64,000 nt of DNA, from assembly GCF_022605165.1 (NCBI RefSeq), contig NC_063072.1, positions 558,001 to 622,000 on the forward strand. Direction: 5' to 3'. Origin of the DNA: Purpureocillium takamizusanense (taxonomy: Eukaryota; Ascomycota; Sordariomycetes; Hypocreales; Ophiocordycipitaceae). Position numbers and translations under genes: made by a program. The notes beneath the pieces are model-generated. The model was not told the DNA's origin. It did no database searches and saw nothing but the letters and a program-made list of their open reading frames with translations. This document shows positions 11,401 to 19,515 of the stretch, piece after piece (the first letter of the stretch is position 1; each line of letters starts with the position of its first letter).

Positions 11401-11463
11401 CCACAGGCATTACGGTTTGACGACTTCTTCTCCATGATGGGGGCCGGCGCACACGAGGGCTGA
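5500..11463 (+). CDS. Hybrid NRPS-PKS synthetase A-T-KS-AT-T-reductase, stopped in frame
   Basis: An intronless 1,987-residue multienzyme. Order, numbered from ATG 5500: adenylation domain (A3 TSGSTGKPKG about 175, NLYGPTEATVW about 314, DNQVKVRGYRIELGD about 430); carrier (GGNS, Ser584); ketosynthase (DTACSSS Cys817, EAHGTGTKLGDP, NIGHTQAAAG); acyltransferase (GHSLG Ser1272, HAFHS typical of malonyl-CoA); second carrier (GIDS Ser1619); thioester reductase from about 1718. There is no condensation domain, so this is a starter module that loads an amino or guanidino acid, extends it once with malonate and would release reductively. No ketoreductase or dehydratase is present. The reductase is unusual: the nucleotide loop reads TGGTDFVG with Asp in place of a Gly, and the YxxxK site reads HVTSK with His for the catalytic Tyr. 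TGA at 11461-11463 cuts the reductase; the frame continues. ATG 5500 is chosen because the frame upstream has only a TTG. The order resembles swainsonine synthetase SwnK without its KR. Confidence 0.9.
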   Translation: MASIPSKDAHMSLKAFNDTDDATTLGHCLHRLVEDRAAYCPTNLALTCADSSLTFQELNTAANHLARVLVCQGVGRNDLVAVALDRSVGLVVTLLAVLKTGAAFVPIDPEFPAERISHMLSDATPKIVVVSAGTARLMKLWSNICLCVDEEHGQLTTSPAQRTNLDLDVQPDDLAYVIYTSGSTGKPKGVEISHGALCNLLLSMKKVLQCTSEDRLLAVTTVTFDIAALELFLPLLCSATTVVAESRQVKDIGALRGVLESQAITMMQATPASWQMLLDSGWRGTSSLKKILCGGEAMTEQLGTRLLACGGAVWNLYGPTEATVWASVWRVRPAEHVIIGKPLANYRLYVLDESLAPVPPGVSGDLYIGGAGLARGYHNKPELTRASFLDSGREDLRGRIYHTGDIACFSANGELRVLGRADNQVKVRGYRIELGDIEAAITSHPGVSGAVVVARKDQLFAYCIRCVGHNYETPSHQDKALGTAVTMDAMLRPWLAKYLPSYMMPAFFVELEAFPLTPNNKIDRKALPSPFAEQSLDASRESSFECGTGSVGELERRIVAIWARALDHGSISTKDNFFQVGGNSLRLIQVQAELEKLLSRPISTAKLLEHYTAEALAAYLVGGDMNSPVQIPSTGYGPAAATGEVDAIAIVSLACRLPGGVTTPEEFWKLLDAGGDAITDVPEDRWNATELYDPDPDVHGKTYCSQGGYLSSIDSFDISFFGISPREAQEMDPVQLLVLEMCWEGLERAGYPLEKLRGSRTGVYIGVSNMPAHQNYTRPLEDLNGYTATGSSGATLSGRVSYALGLEGPSMTVDTACSSSLVTTDLACAALRRGECDMAVSCGVTLMLTPGLHVEFSRLRGISRDGRCRAFSDDTNGTGWAEGSTAVVLRRLPDAQRDGDAIRAVVRGSAVNHGGRSASLTTPSGPAQQRLIRDALASSRLEPGDIDYIEAHGTGTKLGDPIEGEALAAVFGSHSGADRSPLWVGSAKSNIGHTQAAAGLVGVLKVVLALEHELIPRTLHISEPTRAVDWQGAGMALVQQERPWPRDERRLRRAGVSSFGIGGTNAHVVIEEAPVGVEALPSGASETELPPPLDSLPFLISGHTEEALRQQATKLWHFLGDDNIDQSRLGPLAYSLATTRTHFRHRLVLMAQSKAALRDQLAAAAVRQGVPSVHTRPLAMLFTGQGSQLPGMGRDLSQVYPVFRESLEVTAAHFTLERPLLDIMWADADNPDDVALLNRTDFAQAALFTLEVALLHLWRSWGVEPHVVLGHSLGEFVAAYAAGILDLSSACRLVEARGRLMQTLPRGGGMVSVEAHASEVAAMIDELGFNGMIDVASHNTPTQTVISGDIDITERMAAYVAGLGRKVKPLNVSHAFHSHHMDGMLAEFRAVVETIQFYPPRLAIVSSVTGQLAEPGELETPHYWVEQARRAVRFSDAIAAILDMDIGIFVELGPQPVLSGLGAACLISASKHRPCTWLPSLHGRKSGTLTIQGSVVALHALHVPVDWAAYFKPFGYVRVELPTYAFQRERVLSLSRSLPQGGQSDVNVGGNMNLKSESSMSLPLSGNTDLRISLRYAAPMQHDTIVQSVVREVVADTLGISSTDEVDIDRTWQDNGIDSVMEPQMRTRLAAATDMTLPANVTTEHPNLRAFSEYLLHLMRRDSVDSESTETGSSYFDSPTQGSAIFSETELSRTGELEDSLTFDNAVQHPGVPKSVFLTGGTDFVGAFLLQSLLELGITAHCLVRAENTGEVMERLEATLEGYSLWRPQYKPLVRPVVGDMTQPKFGLSAEAFRHLADNVDAICHFNTLADYSRRPWDDCIGPDVVSTREVLRLASQGSSKSIHFISTSATPSKHLDLDTCPDERQQSHVTSKSMAEHMVAEARLRGANASIYRLPLIFASSDTGIYEPGIEDVLHCLIVGSLETGRYPSLDADLSAVMPVDYLCTSLASIMVQQPRLMGCDVDFENPQALRFDDFFSMMGAGAHEG

Positions 11464-12576
11464 ATGACCGTTGTGCCTCTTGTTGAGTGGCGGCAGCTTG
11501 TCACGGCGCGCGCTGTGTCGCGTCCGACCGGTATGCTCGCCCATGTTGCTGATTTATTGTGCCGGTTTACCGATGAAGCCATGCTTGCAACTCTCAAATA
11601 TACGGACTTGAGGAGTGAGCCCATCCCGGGCGACGACCGCATCTGGGGTAATGACCTGTATCCGCCTCCCGTGATTGACGAGACCTACGTCGGCAAATAT
11701 TTGGCTCGCATGGGCACGGAGCGAACGCTGGCATCCAACGACGTCGAGAGCAAGCAACTTGACTTGTTAAGCGCTTCACCACCAACATGGCTTAACCATC
11801 CCTCACACATTATACCTGGAAAATACCCCAAAGCGCTCTCCCCTCCTCGCCGCATCTTAGCCCCTTCCCTCAACTTTTACCCCCCGGATTCCCCACCAAA
11901 CCTCTTTCCATCCGCCCTGAGCTTCTTCACAAGTATTCCGTGGTGCTCCCGTCTGATTCATGATGGTTCGCCCACGTGCGGCCGAATTCCTGGACATGGC
12001 CAGGCCATCACCTTCATCCCTCAGTGCTTCAACCCAGCTAGCTCGCGGCACGAGCAATTCATTGGAGATACACTATCCCACGGGTACAGCAGAGCTGGCG
12101 CCGCCGCCACCACAGAAGAGACGGCAAGCAGCCTCCTCGACAGAAAACAACCCCCTCTACGACACATGCTTTCGCTTTTCCGGCCCAGCGACGACTCACA
12201 TCTCCACGATCCAGCGAGGCCCATCCTGCGCGTTGCTACGTTGTTTGCCTTTGGCGCGGGCACTTCTGGCTATGAAGGCATTCTTCACGGCGGGCTGATT
12301 GCAACGCTGCTCGACGAGAGCCTCGCCATTGTCAACGAACTCAACTCGGCCCTTGGCAAGATAGGCTCCGTGTTTACGACTGTCAGCGTTACGGCGTCCC
12401 TGAATATCAGATTTCTAGCGCCCGTGCCGGTGACCGAAGAAGCCGTGTGCGTGACAACCTGGATAGACGACGTTCAAAGCCGCAACACCATCATGAAGGG
12501 GGAGATGACTGGTTCCAATGGGGACAAGTTTGCCACAGTGGAGAGCGTCTGGGTTGCCGTTGGTGCTGGCAATTAG
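11464..12576 (+). CDS. Reductase C-terminal remnant joined to a hotdog thioesterase
   Basis: This 370-codon frame is in the same frame as the synthetase, separated only by TGA 11461-11463. Its first ~90 residues continue the thioester reductase (VVPLVEWRQL, PPVIDETYVGKYLARMG match the usual end of such domains). The rest is a PaaI-like hotdog thioesterase: FFTSIPWCSRLI, then GYEGILHGGLIATLLDESLA with the HGG turn and Asp/Glu pair of the active helix, then IRFLAPVPV and FATVESVWVAVG strands. Either the thioesterase was a C-terminal domain of the synthetase, or it is a separate gene starting at a later ATG such as 11710. A fused form would be odd, because reductase and thioesterase are alternative or editing release activities. 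Role inferred: hydrolytic release or editing of the carrier-bound product. Confidence 0.7.
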   Translation: MTVVPLVEWRQLVTARAVSRPTGMLAHVADLLCRFTDEAMLATLKYTDLRSEPIPGDDRIWGNDLYPPPVIDETYVGKYLARMGTERTLASNDVESKQLDLLSASPPTWLNHPSHIIPGKYPKALSPPRRILAPSLNFYPPDSPPNLFPSALSFFTSIPWCSRLIHDGSPTCGRIPGHGQAITFIPQCFNPASSRHEQFIGDTLSHGYSRAGAAATTEETASSLLDRKQPPLRHMLSLFRPSDDSHLHDPARPILRVATLFAFGAGTSGYEGILHGGLIATLLDESLAIVNELNSALGKIGSVFTTVSVTASLNIRFLAPVPVTEEAVCVTTWIDDVQSRNTIMKGEMTGSNGDKFATVESVWVAVGAGN

Positions 12577-13640
12577 TCCGACACTTGACATGTCGGTGAA
12601 ACGCCCTGAATGCAATCAGATTTGTATAATTGGAACATTGTCCGCAGGTGCAAGAGATGAGACACATGTCTCCGAACAGACACGGGGCCCTGGAGGAGTT
12701 GTAAATGCTGCGTGAAGATCATTTGCTCACGTGTAACAGTTCTGACCGCGGGTTTTTGTGGCGTATATCTGCTTGTTGGTACCTCGCGAACTTGGGGCGA
12801 GCATTCCGAAGACGCCTTTACAACTTCTTTAGCCGACAAGAGCACCTCTCACTTGTAAGCCGCGAGCTCTCGATCCAATGGCAACAGAGCTAACGAGCGC
12901 CTTCTCACATAGTCCTGCTTTGCTGAGCAAGAAGAGGCATTAATAAAGAAAATTGGCGGCGCCGAAATCCCCAATAGTTGCGCACAGTCTCCACGTCAAA
13001 GTGATGAACTGCTTCCAAGTAAGATGCAGCTCATCCTCTGGGACCGCGTTTCAGGGGGACAATAACCTGGACCACAACGACGTCCCAGCCAACGGCGCCT
13101 CTTACCCAAATGTCACCCACTCGTTACATGACAGCCTCGAAGTCATGTCGAAGGAGTGCTCCTGGATAGTATATCAACAGAAAGCCATGTCACAGCAAGG
13201 GGGTCCGACGAAGGGCAACAACATGACGTTGGGCCATCCACCAGCTGCTAAAGGCCAATCAACAACGGCGGGCAGGCATCCCGGGAGCGACGCCACGGCG
13301 ATTGAAACGATATGCTGTGGCTGGTATCGGGGAGGCAGGGGGGGGGGAATTAGAACGCCAATCCCACCCAGAAAATCTCCAGGGAGAGGTGCATTTGACA
13401 GGCCCTCGCATCACTTCCAAGCGTCAATTCATGCCACTGTTTAATCATTCCATGCACTTGCGTTGCATCTTGCAGTCAGGAGCCTTCCCTGACTTGATTG
13501 GTTTTTCCGAGCGCTTTTGGGTCCAGCGTCCATTACCCGCCAGAACAAGATCGTCGTCCTCGAGCTCTCAACGGCCCTCTCAAAATACCGCTGCCCACGG
13601 CAGACAAAGCTGGCTCGTTCACCCCATCCATACAACAAGG
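12577..13640. other. Intergenic, right flank of the synthetase locus
   Basis: About 1.06 kb. Open frames here lack protein-like motifs. It includes the presumed promoter of the gene starting at 13641 and a G-rich stretch near 13335. Confidence 0.5.
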
Positions 13641-14594
13641 ATGGCGCCGAGGGTGCTTACCGAGGATGATCGCAGGCGCATAGGCGCGTTCAATACGGCC
13701 ATGGAGCAGGCCATGAGTGGAATCACCGAGTACGACCCAGAGGAGTTTGACAGGGTGCGCCAAGCCGTTTGGGATGCCCACCCTATCGAGGACGAGGTCC
13801 GCGAGGCATACGCGGAGGAGGACTTCAACAACTCAGCCGATCCGCTGAAGGAAGTCGAGGCGACACTAAAGCATCGTTCATTTAAAGCCGACGCGCCGTG
13901 GGGGCTTGCCGTGTATAGGGTGGCATACGGAGATGATGCTGCGTGGGACCGAATGCTTCAGCATCTGCACGAGAGCGTCGAGTCCATTCAGCAAGAACCC
14001 GTCAATCAGCATCTGTATCCGCGCCATCGGTTCGAAATAATGGATGACAAGAGCCAATTCGACGGGGCGACCATTTCCCAACTGCGCGACGATTTTTCCA
14101 AGTGGGTGTTACAAGAGTACAGGCGCAACTGCAAAGAGAGCGAGCGTCCCTCCGTTGAGGACTCTGAAGCCGATGAGGAAGGGAGAACGCATGGCTACTC
14201 TGGCGGGGCACGCTACAACTTCTTCTTGGTCGTGGATGACATCTGTCTCGAATCCATGGATCAGGCGTGCGGCGCCGTGGTCAAGGCTGTCCAAAGGACG
14301 TGGTCTGCTGAGCGAGACGAAGGCGGCCGGTACTCAGTGGAAGAGATACAGGAGCTGGGACCGATACAGGACGACTCCGTATGGGAAGGGGGGTTGACGG
14401 AGAGCTCCCTCGAGAACGTGGGCTGGATGTACATGGAAACCACCGATTACGTTTCTTCGCTGGAGTCGTTGAGCCAGCCTGGCAATTGGGAGGACGAGTA
14501 CCTGAGACCCCCCCAGCTACGGTGGCAGGAAGACTTTGACGATGCGCCCGGGTCCTGGAGGAGAGCGAGCAGTCCGCGGGCACAAGGAGTGTAG
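13641..14594 (+). CDS. Uncharacterised acidic fungal protein, 317 residues
   Basis: A single-exon frame starting at ATG 13641 (MAPRVLTEDDRRR). The open frame reaches back to 13302, but that part is poorly protein-like and has no better ATG. The protein is rich in Asp, Glu and Trp, with no signal peptide or membrane segment. A central block (WGLAVYRVAYGDDAAWDRMLQ, then RYNFFLVVDDICLESM) resembles a family of uncharacterised ascomycete proteins in which one half begins with WG-x-x-VYR and another with a Phe/Val-rich strand followed by Asp-Asp. I give it no function. It is intact and flanked by broken genes, and has a 14-base tandem repeat just after its stop. Confidence 0.75.
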   Translation: MAPRVLTEDDRRRIGAFNTAMEQAMSGITEYDPEEFDRVRQAVWDAHPIEDEVREAYAEEDFNNSADPLKEVEATLKHRSFKADAPWGLAVYRVAYGDDAAWDRMLQHLHESVESIQQEPVNQHLYPRHRFEIMDDKSQFDGATISQLRDDFSKWVLQEYRRNCKESERPSVEDSEADEEGRTHGYSGGARYNFFLVVDDICLESMDQACGAVVKAVQRTWSAERDEGGRYSVEEIQELGPIQDDSVWEGGLTESSLENVGWMYMETTDYVSSLESLSQPGNWEDEYLRPPQLRWQEDFDDAPGSWRRASSPRAQGV

Positions 14595-14609
14595 TGCGGC
14601 ACTGTGTGG

Positions 14610-14651
14610 CCCAGCATCAGAAGCCCAGCATCAGAAGCCCAGCATCAGAAG
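14610..14651. repeat. 14-base tandem repeat, three perfect copies
   Basis: CCCAGCATCAGAAG occurs three times head to tail directly after the stop of the gene ending at 14594. Confidence 0.9.
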
Positions 14652-14721
14652 CGCGACGTAGGTACGTGCTTATTCGGCAACACGCGTATGCCTTTTCCCT
14701 GAGAATCTCATCTATCAATAT

Positions 14722-14745
14722 CAACAACAACAACAACAACAACAA
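14722..14745. repeat. (CAA)8 microsatellite
   Basis: Eight perfect CAA triplets followed by TAAAT. It lies between genes. Confidence 0.9.
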
Positions 14746-15373
14746 TAAATACTCAGTCTCCCCACATCAGGCAGCAGCTTAACTTTAAAGTTAAGACAAG
14801 GACCTCATACCAGGGAAAAACGAACCAACCAACCCCGGGCGCGCCAACCACACCGGCGGGCGGCCGAGCCGAAAGGGCCCGCCCCGTGTGGCCCGTATCC
14901 GTCGTATCCATAAAAAGTCCAGCAACACGACGACGGATCGGTCCCCCACTCCCGCGCGCCAACTTTGCTCATCCCCCCCAGGCGAGTACTGTAGGCGCCG
15001 TAATAACTTTCTCCGGGAGGCGGCGCGTCTCGTCGTAATCGCCGTCTTTTGATGAGATTCAACTGCGATATAAATTAATTTGGGCGGCCAGTGTGCGTGC
15101 TCGAGGTCGGTGCCGTCGAGGTTCAAGTCAAGTGTGCGCGAGGCGGGTTTACCTGCTGATGTGAGGTTGTCTGTTCCCTTTGCTATAAAGCCTTTCGCTA
15201 AGCTAAGAGACACAGGTAGGGAGACGGGCAGAGAGACCTTTCTCAGTCGCCCTCGCCTATAGTACGCATGCTCCTAGCTTTTCCTCTTCAGTGTGTTGGT
15301 ATGGGAGCCAGGGGCACACACGACAAACACGAACACGCACACAGACGCACACATACATACACACAAACACGAC

Positions 15374-17523
15374 ATGAGAGTCCCACCATTACAAGCCGTC
15401 CTGCTGCCTTATGCAGCGAGCGCAGCAGGCGGCGACGTCACCACCCCGACGGCGACGCTCGACTCGGGCCCCGTGTTCGGCGCCTCGACGTCTCTGCCGG
15501 GCGCCATGGGGCCGGTGGCCAAGTTCCTCGGCGTGCCGTACGCCGCGTCGCCGCCGGGGCGGTTCCGGTTGCCGCGAGCGCCGGACAGGTGGACGGCGGC
15601 GAGGAACGCGACGGCGTTTGGGGACTCGTGCGTTCAGTATGTGCCTAGGACGGGTGAGTGTGTTGGCGTTTCTGTTCTTGCTCTTCAAGTCCGGCACAGC
15701 CAGCGCAATAAACGGCTGGCAATTTCTCTCCATCCACTTACACGGACTGTATTGATGGAGGGATGGCTCTGTTCTCGCCTCGACAATCCTAGAAGCTCAC
15801 CGACATGCGCGTTCATGTGCTAACCAACTTAGACGTTGGCCCTGGACAGGACATTCTCGAGAAGCTCTTCAACCGGCATCCGCCCGAGAGCGAAGACTGC
15901 CTGCACATGACGCCTTTGCGCCGGCATGGCCAGGCCCGCCGTCGGGGCGGCCCGTCGTCGTCTTCATCCCCGGCGGGGGATGGACCATGGGCAACGGCCT
16001 GATTGACCTCTCCGGCTTCGCCGGGTACGAGGACATTGTTGCCTTTACGTTCAACTACCGGACCAACAGTGAGTGTCTTGTTCCAACCCTCCCTCCTTCC
16101 TCTGATACTCGTCCCAACTCCCCCTCGGCGCTGCCGTGTCCTCGCCCGTCTCGACGCATCCTGGCCCAGAACCTCAGGGCTGACGATCCATATGTGTGAT
16201 GCCGCAGTCTTTGGATTCCCCAACGCGCCGGACATCCCCCTTGAGCAGCGCAACCTCGGCTTGCACGACCAGCGGCGCGCCCTCGCGTGGGTGCAGGCCA
16301 ACGCGCGCGCCTTTGGCGGCGACCCGGCCAAGGTCACCATCTGGGGCGAGTCGGCGGGCTCCATGTCTGTCGACCTGCACATGCACGCCGCCGCCGCCGC
16401 TCTCCCAGAAGCGAAAGCAGATCGTGGGCCGGCGCCAGCGCCCTCGTTCCGCGCCGCCATCATGTCGAGCGGCGAGTACTCCTTCGGCATGCTCTCCCTG
16501 GCGAGCCGCCCCGACGACAGCCGCAGCTGGGACGCCGTCGTCGAGCAGGTCGGCTGCAGCGGCCGCCGCGGAGCCGACAAAGATGTACCAACGGCACGGC
16601 GCGGCGGCACGCTCGCATGCATGGGCAACGTGTCCACCGGGGCGCTTCTACAGGCAATGCACCGCGCCGGCGTGGCGTACAGCCCCATCGCCGATGGGAT
16701 CACGGTGCCGTCGGGACGGGCGGCGGCGTGGCGGCAGGGGAGGACGGCCCGGGTGCCCGTCCTGTCCACGACCATGGCCGAGGAAGGGCGCGCGCTGGTG
16801 AACCGCAACGTGACCATGGAGCGGTTCCTCGAGGTGTACCTCCCGCAGCCGCTCGTGTCTGCGGCGCAGCGGGACGCCATCTTGAAGTACTACCGGGATG
16901 GTGTAGGGAGGGGAAGGAGGAGGAGAGGACCCGCGCTGGAGACGGACTTTGATGTCGCGGCGGCGATATACACCGCCTTTCACTGGCAATGCCCGATGCG
17001 GCTTCTCGCGCGTGCGTCCGCCTCGGTGCCTGCTGCTGACGACGACGACGACGACGACGTGGCGAGGAAGGAGAAGAAGAAGCAGCCGGTCTGGCGCGGG
17101 TACTTCAACGCCTCCATCGCGGAGCTCCTGCCGCCCGAGTTCCACTGGCTGGGCAAGTTTCATGGCGCGGACGTGCTACTAGCGTTCTTCTCGCCGTCCC
17201 TCTCGGCGGGAGGAGAGGGGGCAGCAGGAGGAGGAAGAGGAGGAGGAGGCGGGAAAGGGGGACCCGCGGCGCTCACGCCGCAGCTGTATGCCTTTGCGCG
17301 CTACTTCCGCGGCATGGTCGGCGCCTTTGTGCGCAACCCGGCGGCGGGGCCGGGCTGGCCGGCGACGGGCGAGCAGGCGTATCTCCCGTTCGACGTGGCG
17401 AGCCTCGGGGATGTGGGCGACGTCAAGACCGGGGGGGCGACGCCCGTCAACGGGACGGAGCTGGACGCGAGCTGTGCGCTGTACGAGGACATTTACCCGC
17501 TGCTGGAGAAGGTCATGGGGTGA
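15374..17523 (+). pseudogene. Type B carboxylesterase/lipase with a one-base frameshift
   Basis: An alpha/beta-hydrolase of the carboxylesterase family, probably secreted (hydrophobic N-terminus MRVPPLQAVLLPYAASAAG). Exons 15374-15653, 15833-16068 and 16208-17523 fit GTGAGT donors and TTAG/GCAG acceptors and restore conserved joins (YVPRTG-DVGPG and FNYRTN-IFGFPNA). Visible blocks: FLGVPYAASPPGRFR, ESEDCLH, VVVFIPGGGW (oxyanion hole), [11 protein letters not shown] (nucleophile Ser), and [10 protein letters not shown] (probable His). In exon 2 the frame changes by one missing base at about 15910, between ESEDCLHM and the block leading to VFIPGGGW; both sides are conserved, so the gene is broken or the base was lost in assembly. 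Low-complexity inserts (Asp run near 17040, Gly run near 17230) are unusual. It adjoins the peptide cluster and could be unrelated to it. Confidence 0.8.
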
Positions 17524-17841
17524 AGAGGGGTTGCTGCTTGATGGGGAGCGTTCGCTCGACTGCCCATGTTTTTTCCCATCAGACAGCCCGTCTTGCTTGC
17601 TTGGTGGTGCTAGATGGCATACGTCTGTTCTGCTCTTGAATGGATCTCTAATTCCAGGTGTAGTCACTGACAAGCCATGTTGACGTTGAACGGCACTGAA
17701 ACAATGGATAATCGGCTACGACTTCTAGATTGCCATGTCTAATACTACCATCCGGGCGTATGATTACCGTGCCATCACCACCCCATTACTGATATCAACT
17801 ATGAGGCTCATCTCCTCGAAACGATGTACCTGTCACGAAAA

Positions 17842-18820
17842 TCAGCATTCATTCTGCGAGATCACAGGACAGACACGCCCATCATCAACCGACTTACCCA
17901 ACGTCGGATGCGACAATATCGGACCCGTCAAGCTCGGGACGTAATGCTCCTTCGACCAAGCCATCAAACTGTCCCAGCTCCGACACTGATGCGTCGTCCT
18001 CATGCTGGGCCACGGCCACCTGTAGTCGTCCTTCCACTCGTACGTGTGCAGGGACACGTCGCCGTGGCACATGACGACCTGGCGGAGCAGGTCGACGCAG
18101 TGGTCAAAGTGCTCCCGCTGGTCCGCCAGCGGGTTCGGGTCGTGGTAGTAGTCCGAGTAGTACGACTTGCGCATCTTGTTCACGCAGTGCAGCGTGTGAA
18201 AGACGTCGAGCGTCGCGAGGTAGCCGCCCTGGGCGTCGTTGAGGGGCACGGAAGTGGCGTTTGCCTTGTCGAGGTCTTCTTTTTGGACGCGGAGGTTGTT
18301 GTCTTTGACGACGACCTTCTTGTCAGCGTGGCGCGCTCTCTCCGTCGGGGCTTGGGGGGGAGGGGGACTTCCGTACATCTCAACAGGTCCTCCCATGCTG
18401 CGTCCTGCTCTGGTCGCGGCGGGCCTCTGTATTTGCCATTGTCTGCGAGATTGTGTACGATTGTTTGCTTCTCGTATTTTATGGCTGCTCTTGCGGGAGC
18501 TACAACTTCAGATTAGCAATCACATTTATCTGCGCATTTTCTTTCTTCATCTACTTACAATAGACCGCGGCAGTTTCACAGTCGCATTTCTTCGCATTTA
18601 TTCTTACGTTCCATGCGTAAAGTGTGACGGTAAGGACGCTGTAAAAGACAAAGGCGGCGATGTGGAGGTGCGTTATCAGTCGCTTGTTTCGCCTAGATGT
18701 GGACGGCTGTGATGATGATAATAAGAGCTGTTCCTGGGATTTATCTTGACTCAAAAGACTCTCTGTGTCTTGCGAGTCAGTAGGATCACTGTCCTTTTCC
18801 AGAGATCTCTCTGAATACAT
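17842..18820 (-). CDS. UstYa-family oxidase 1, with an apparent frameshift
   Basis: UstYa-type (DUF3328) proteins are membrane-anchored oxidases needed for cyclisation of dikaritin peptides such as ustiloxin. Exon 1 is 18820-18559 (87 codons, start MYSERSLEKD) with one membrane segment (ITHLHIAAFVFYSVLTVTLYAW). The intron 18558-18500 has GTAAGT and TTGTAG. Exon 2 is 18499-17842 and gives SPARAAIKYE, YRGPPRPEQDAAWEDLL, then VFHTLHCVNKMRK and HFDHCVDLLRQ, the two HxxHC motifs, and TTHQCRSWDSLMAW. Between DAAWEDLL and the first HxxHC the frame must shift by one base at the G run 18354-18360 (C run in the gene), so either a base is missing in a homopolymer or the gene is broken. Expected product about 306 residues. 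It is the left gene of the precursor cluster, same strand as the precursor. Confidence 0.8.
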
Positions 18821-19515
18821 CGTGTTGCCTGGCAAAAAGCACACAACACAGATGTTGCGAGCTGTGGTGATCGCAACTGGTGAGCGATGATGGCACGACT
18901 TTGGCGAGCTGCGTACATACGAACAGGCTGACTGACTCCGGATGCAACAGTGCCGACGCACTGCCATTAGCGCTTACCTCGGACCCGTTGCCTCGCCTCG
19001 CCTCGCGTAGCACACGTCGCAACACTTATTAGCCGCATAGCTATCATAGTATCGTTCGTTGGCGGAACTTGAAACCCCACATGCTGCACTTCTACGCGCG
19101 GAGGTGCGGGGTCAAGTGGCAACTCGTATAGTCTTTGAGACTTCGAGCGGCGCGGTATTTGACTATATCTGCAGTAGGATCGCGCTAGTTCCTTCTGCAA
19201 GGTTACATGCAGCGCTACGATCTTGGAGGGACAGGTCCTATGATTGGAATCCATTATGCTCCGACGTGCTGTCTTGGAAGAGTGGGACAGATAGTACTAT
19301 CGAGGAGTCGTTTTGGTCATGGTCTTGTACAGTCACACTCTTATCACATTGGCCGCTGGGTTATGGAGTTCTACGCATGGCAAGCTTGGGTTTTCTCGAG
19401 TTGTATTCGCAAAGACTAAGTTTCGGCTCGCCACCACGCGTTTCATGGTAGTGATGATCTAAGCTCGTACATCATTTCCTGTCACTCAGCAGCGCCATGT
19501 AGTGAATCGCGGCTT
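18821..19515. other. Intergenic between UstYa 1 and the precursor
   Basis: About 0.7 kb upstream of UstYa 1 and downstream of the precursor. It holds the promoter of UstYa 1. A plus-strand open frame at 19059-19451 has no recognisable motif. Confidence 0.5.
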
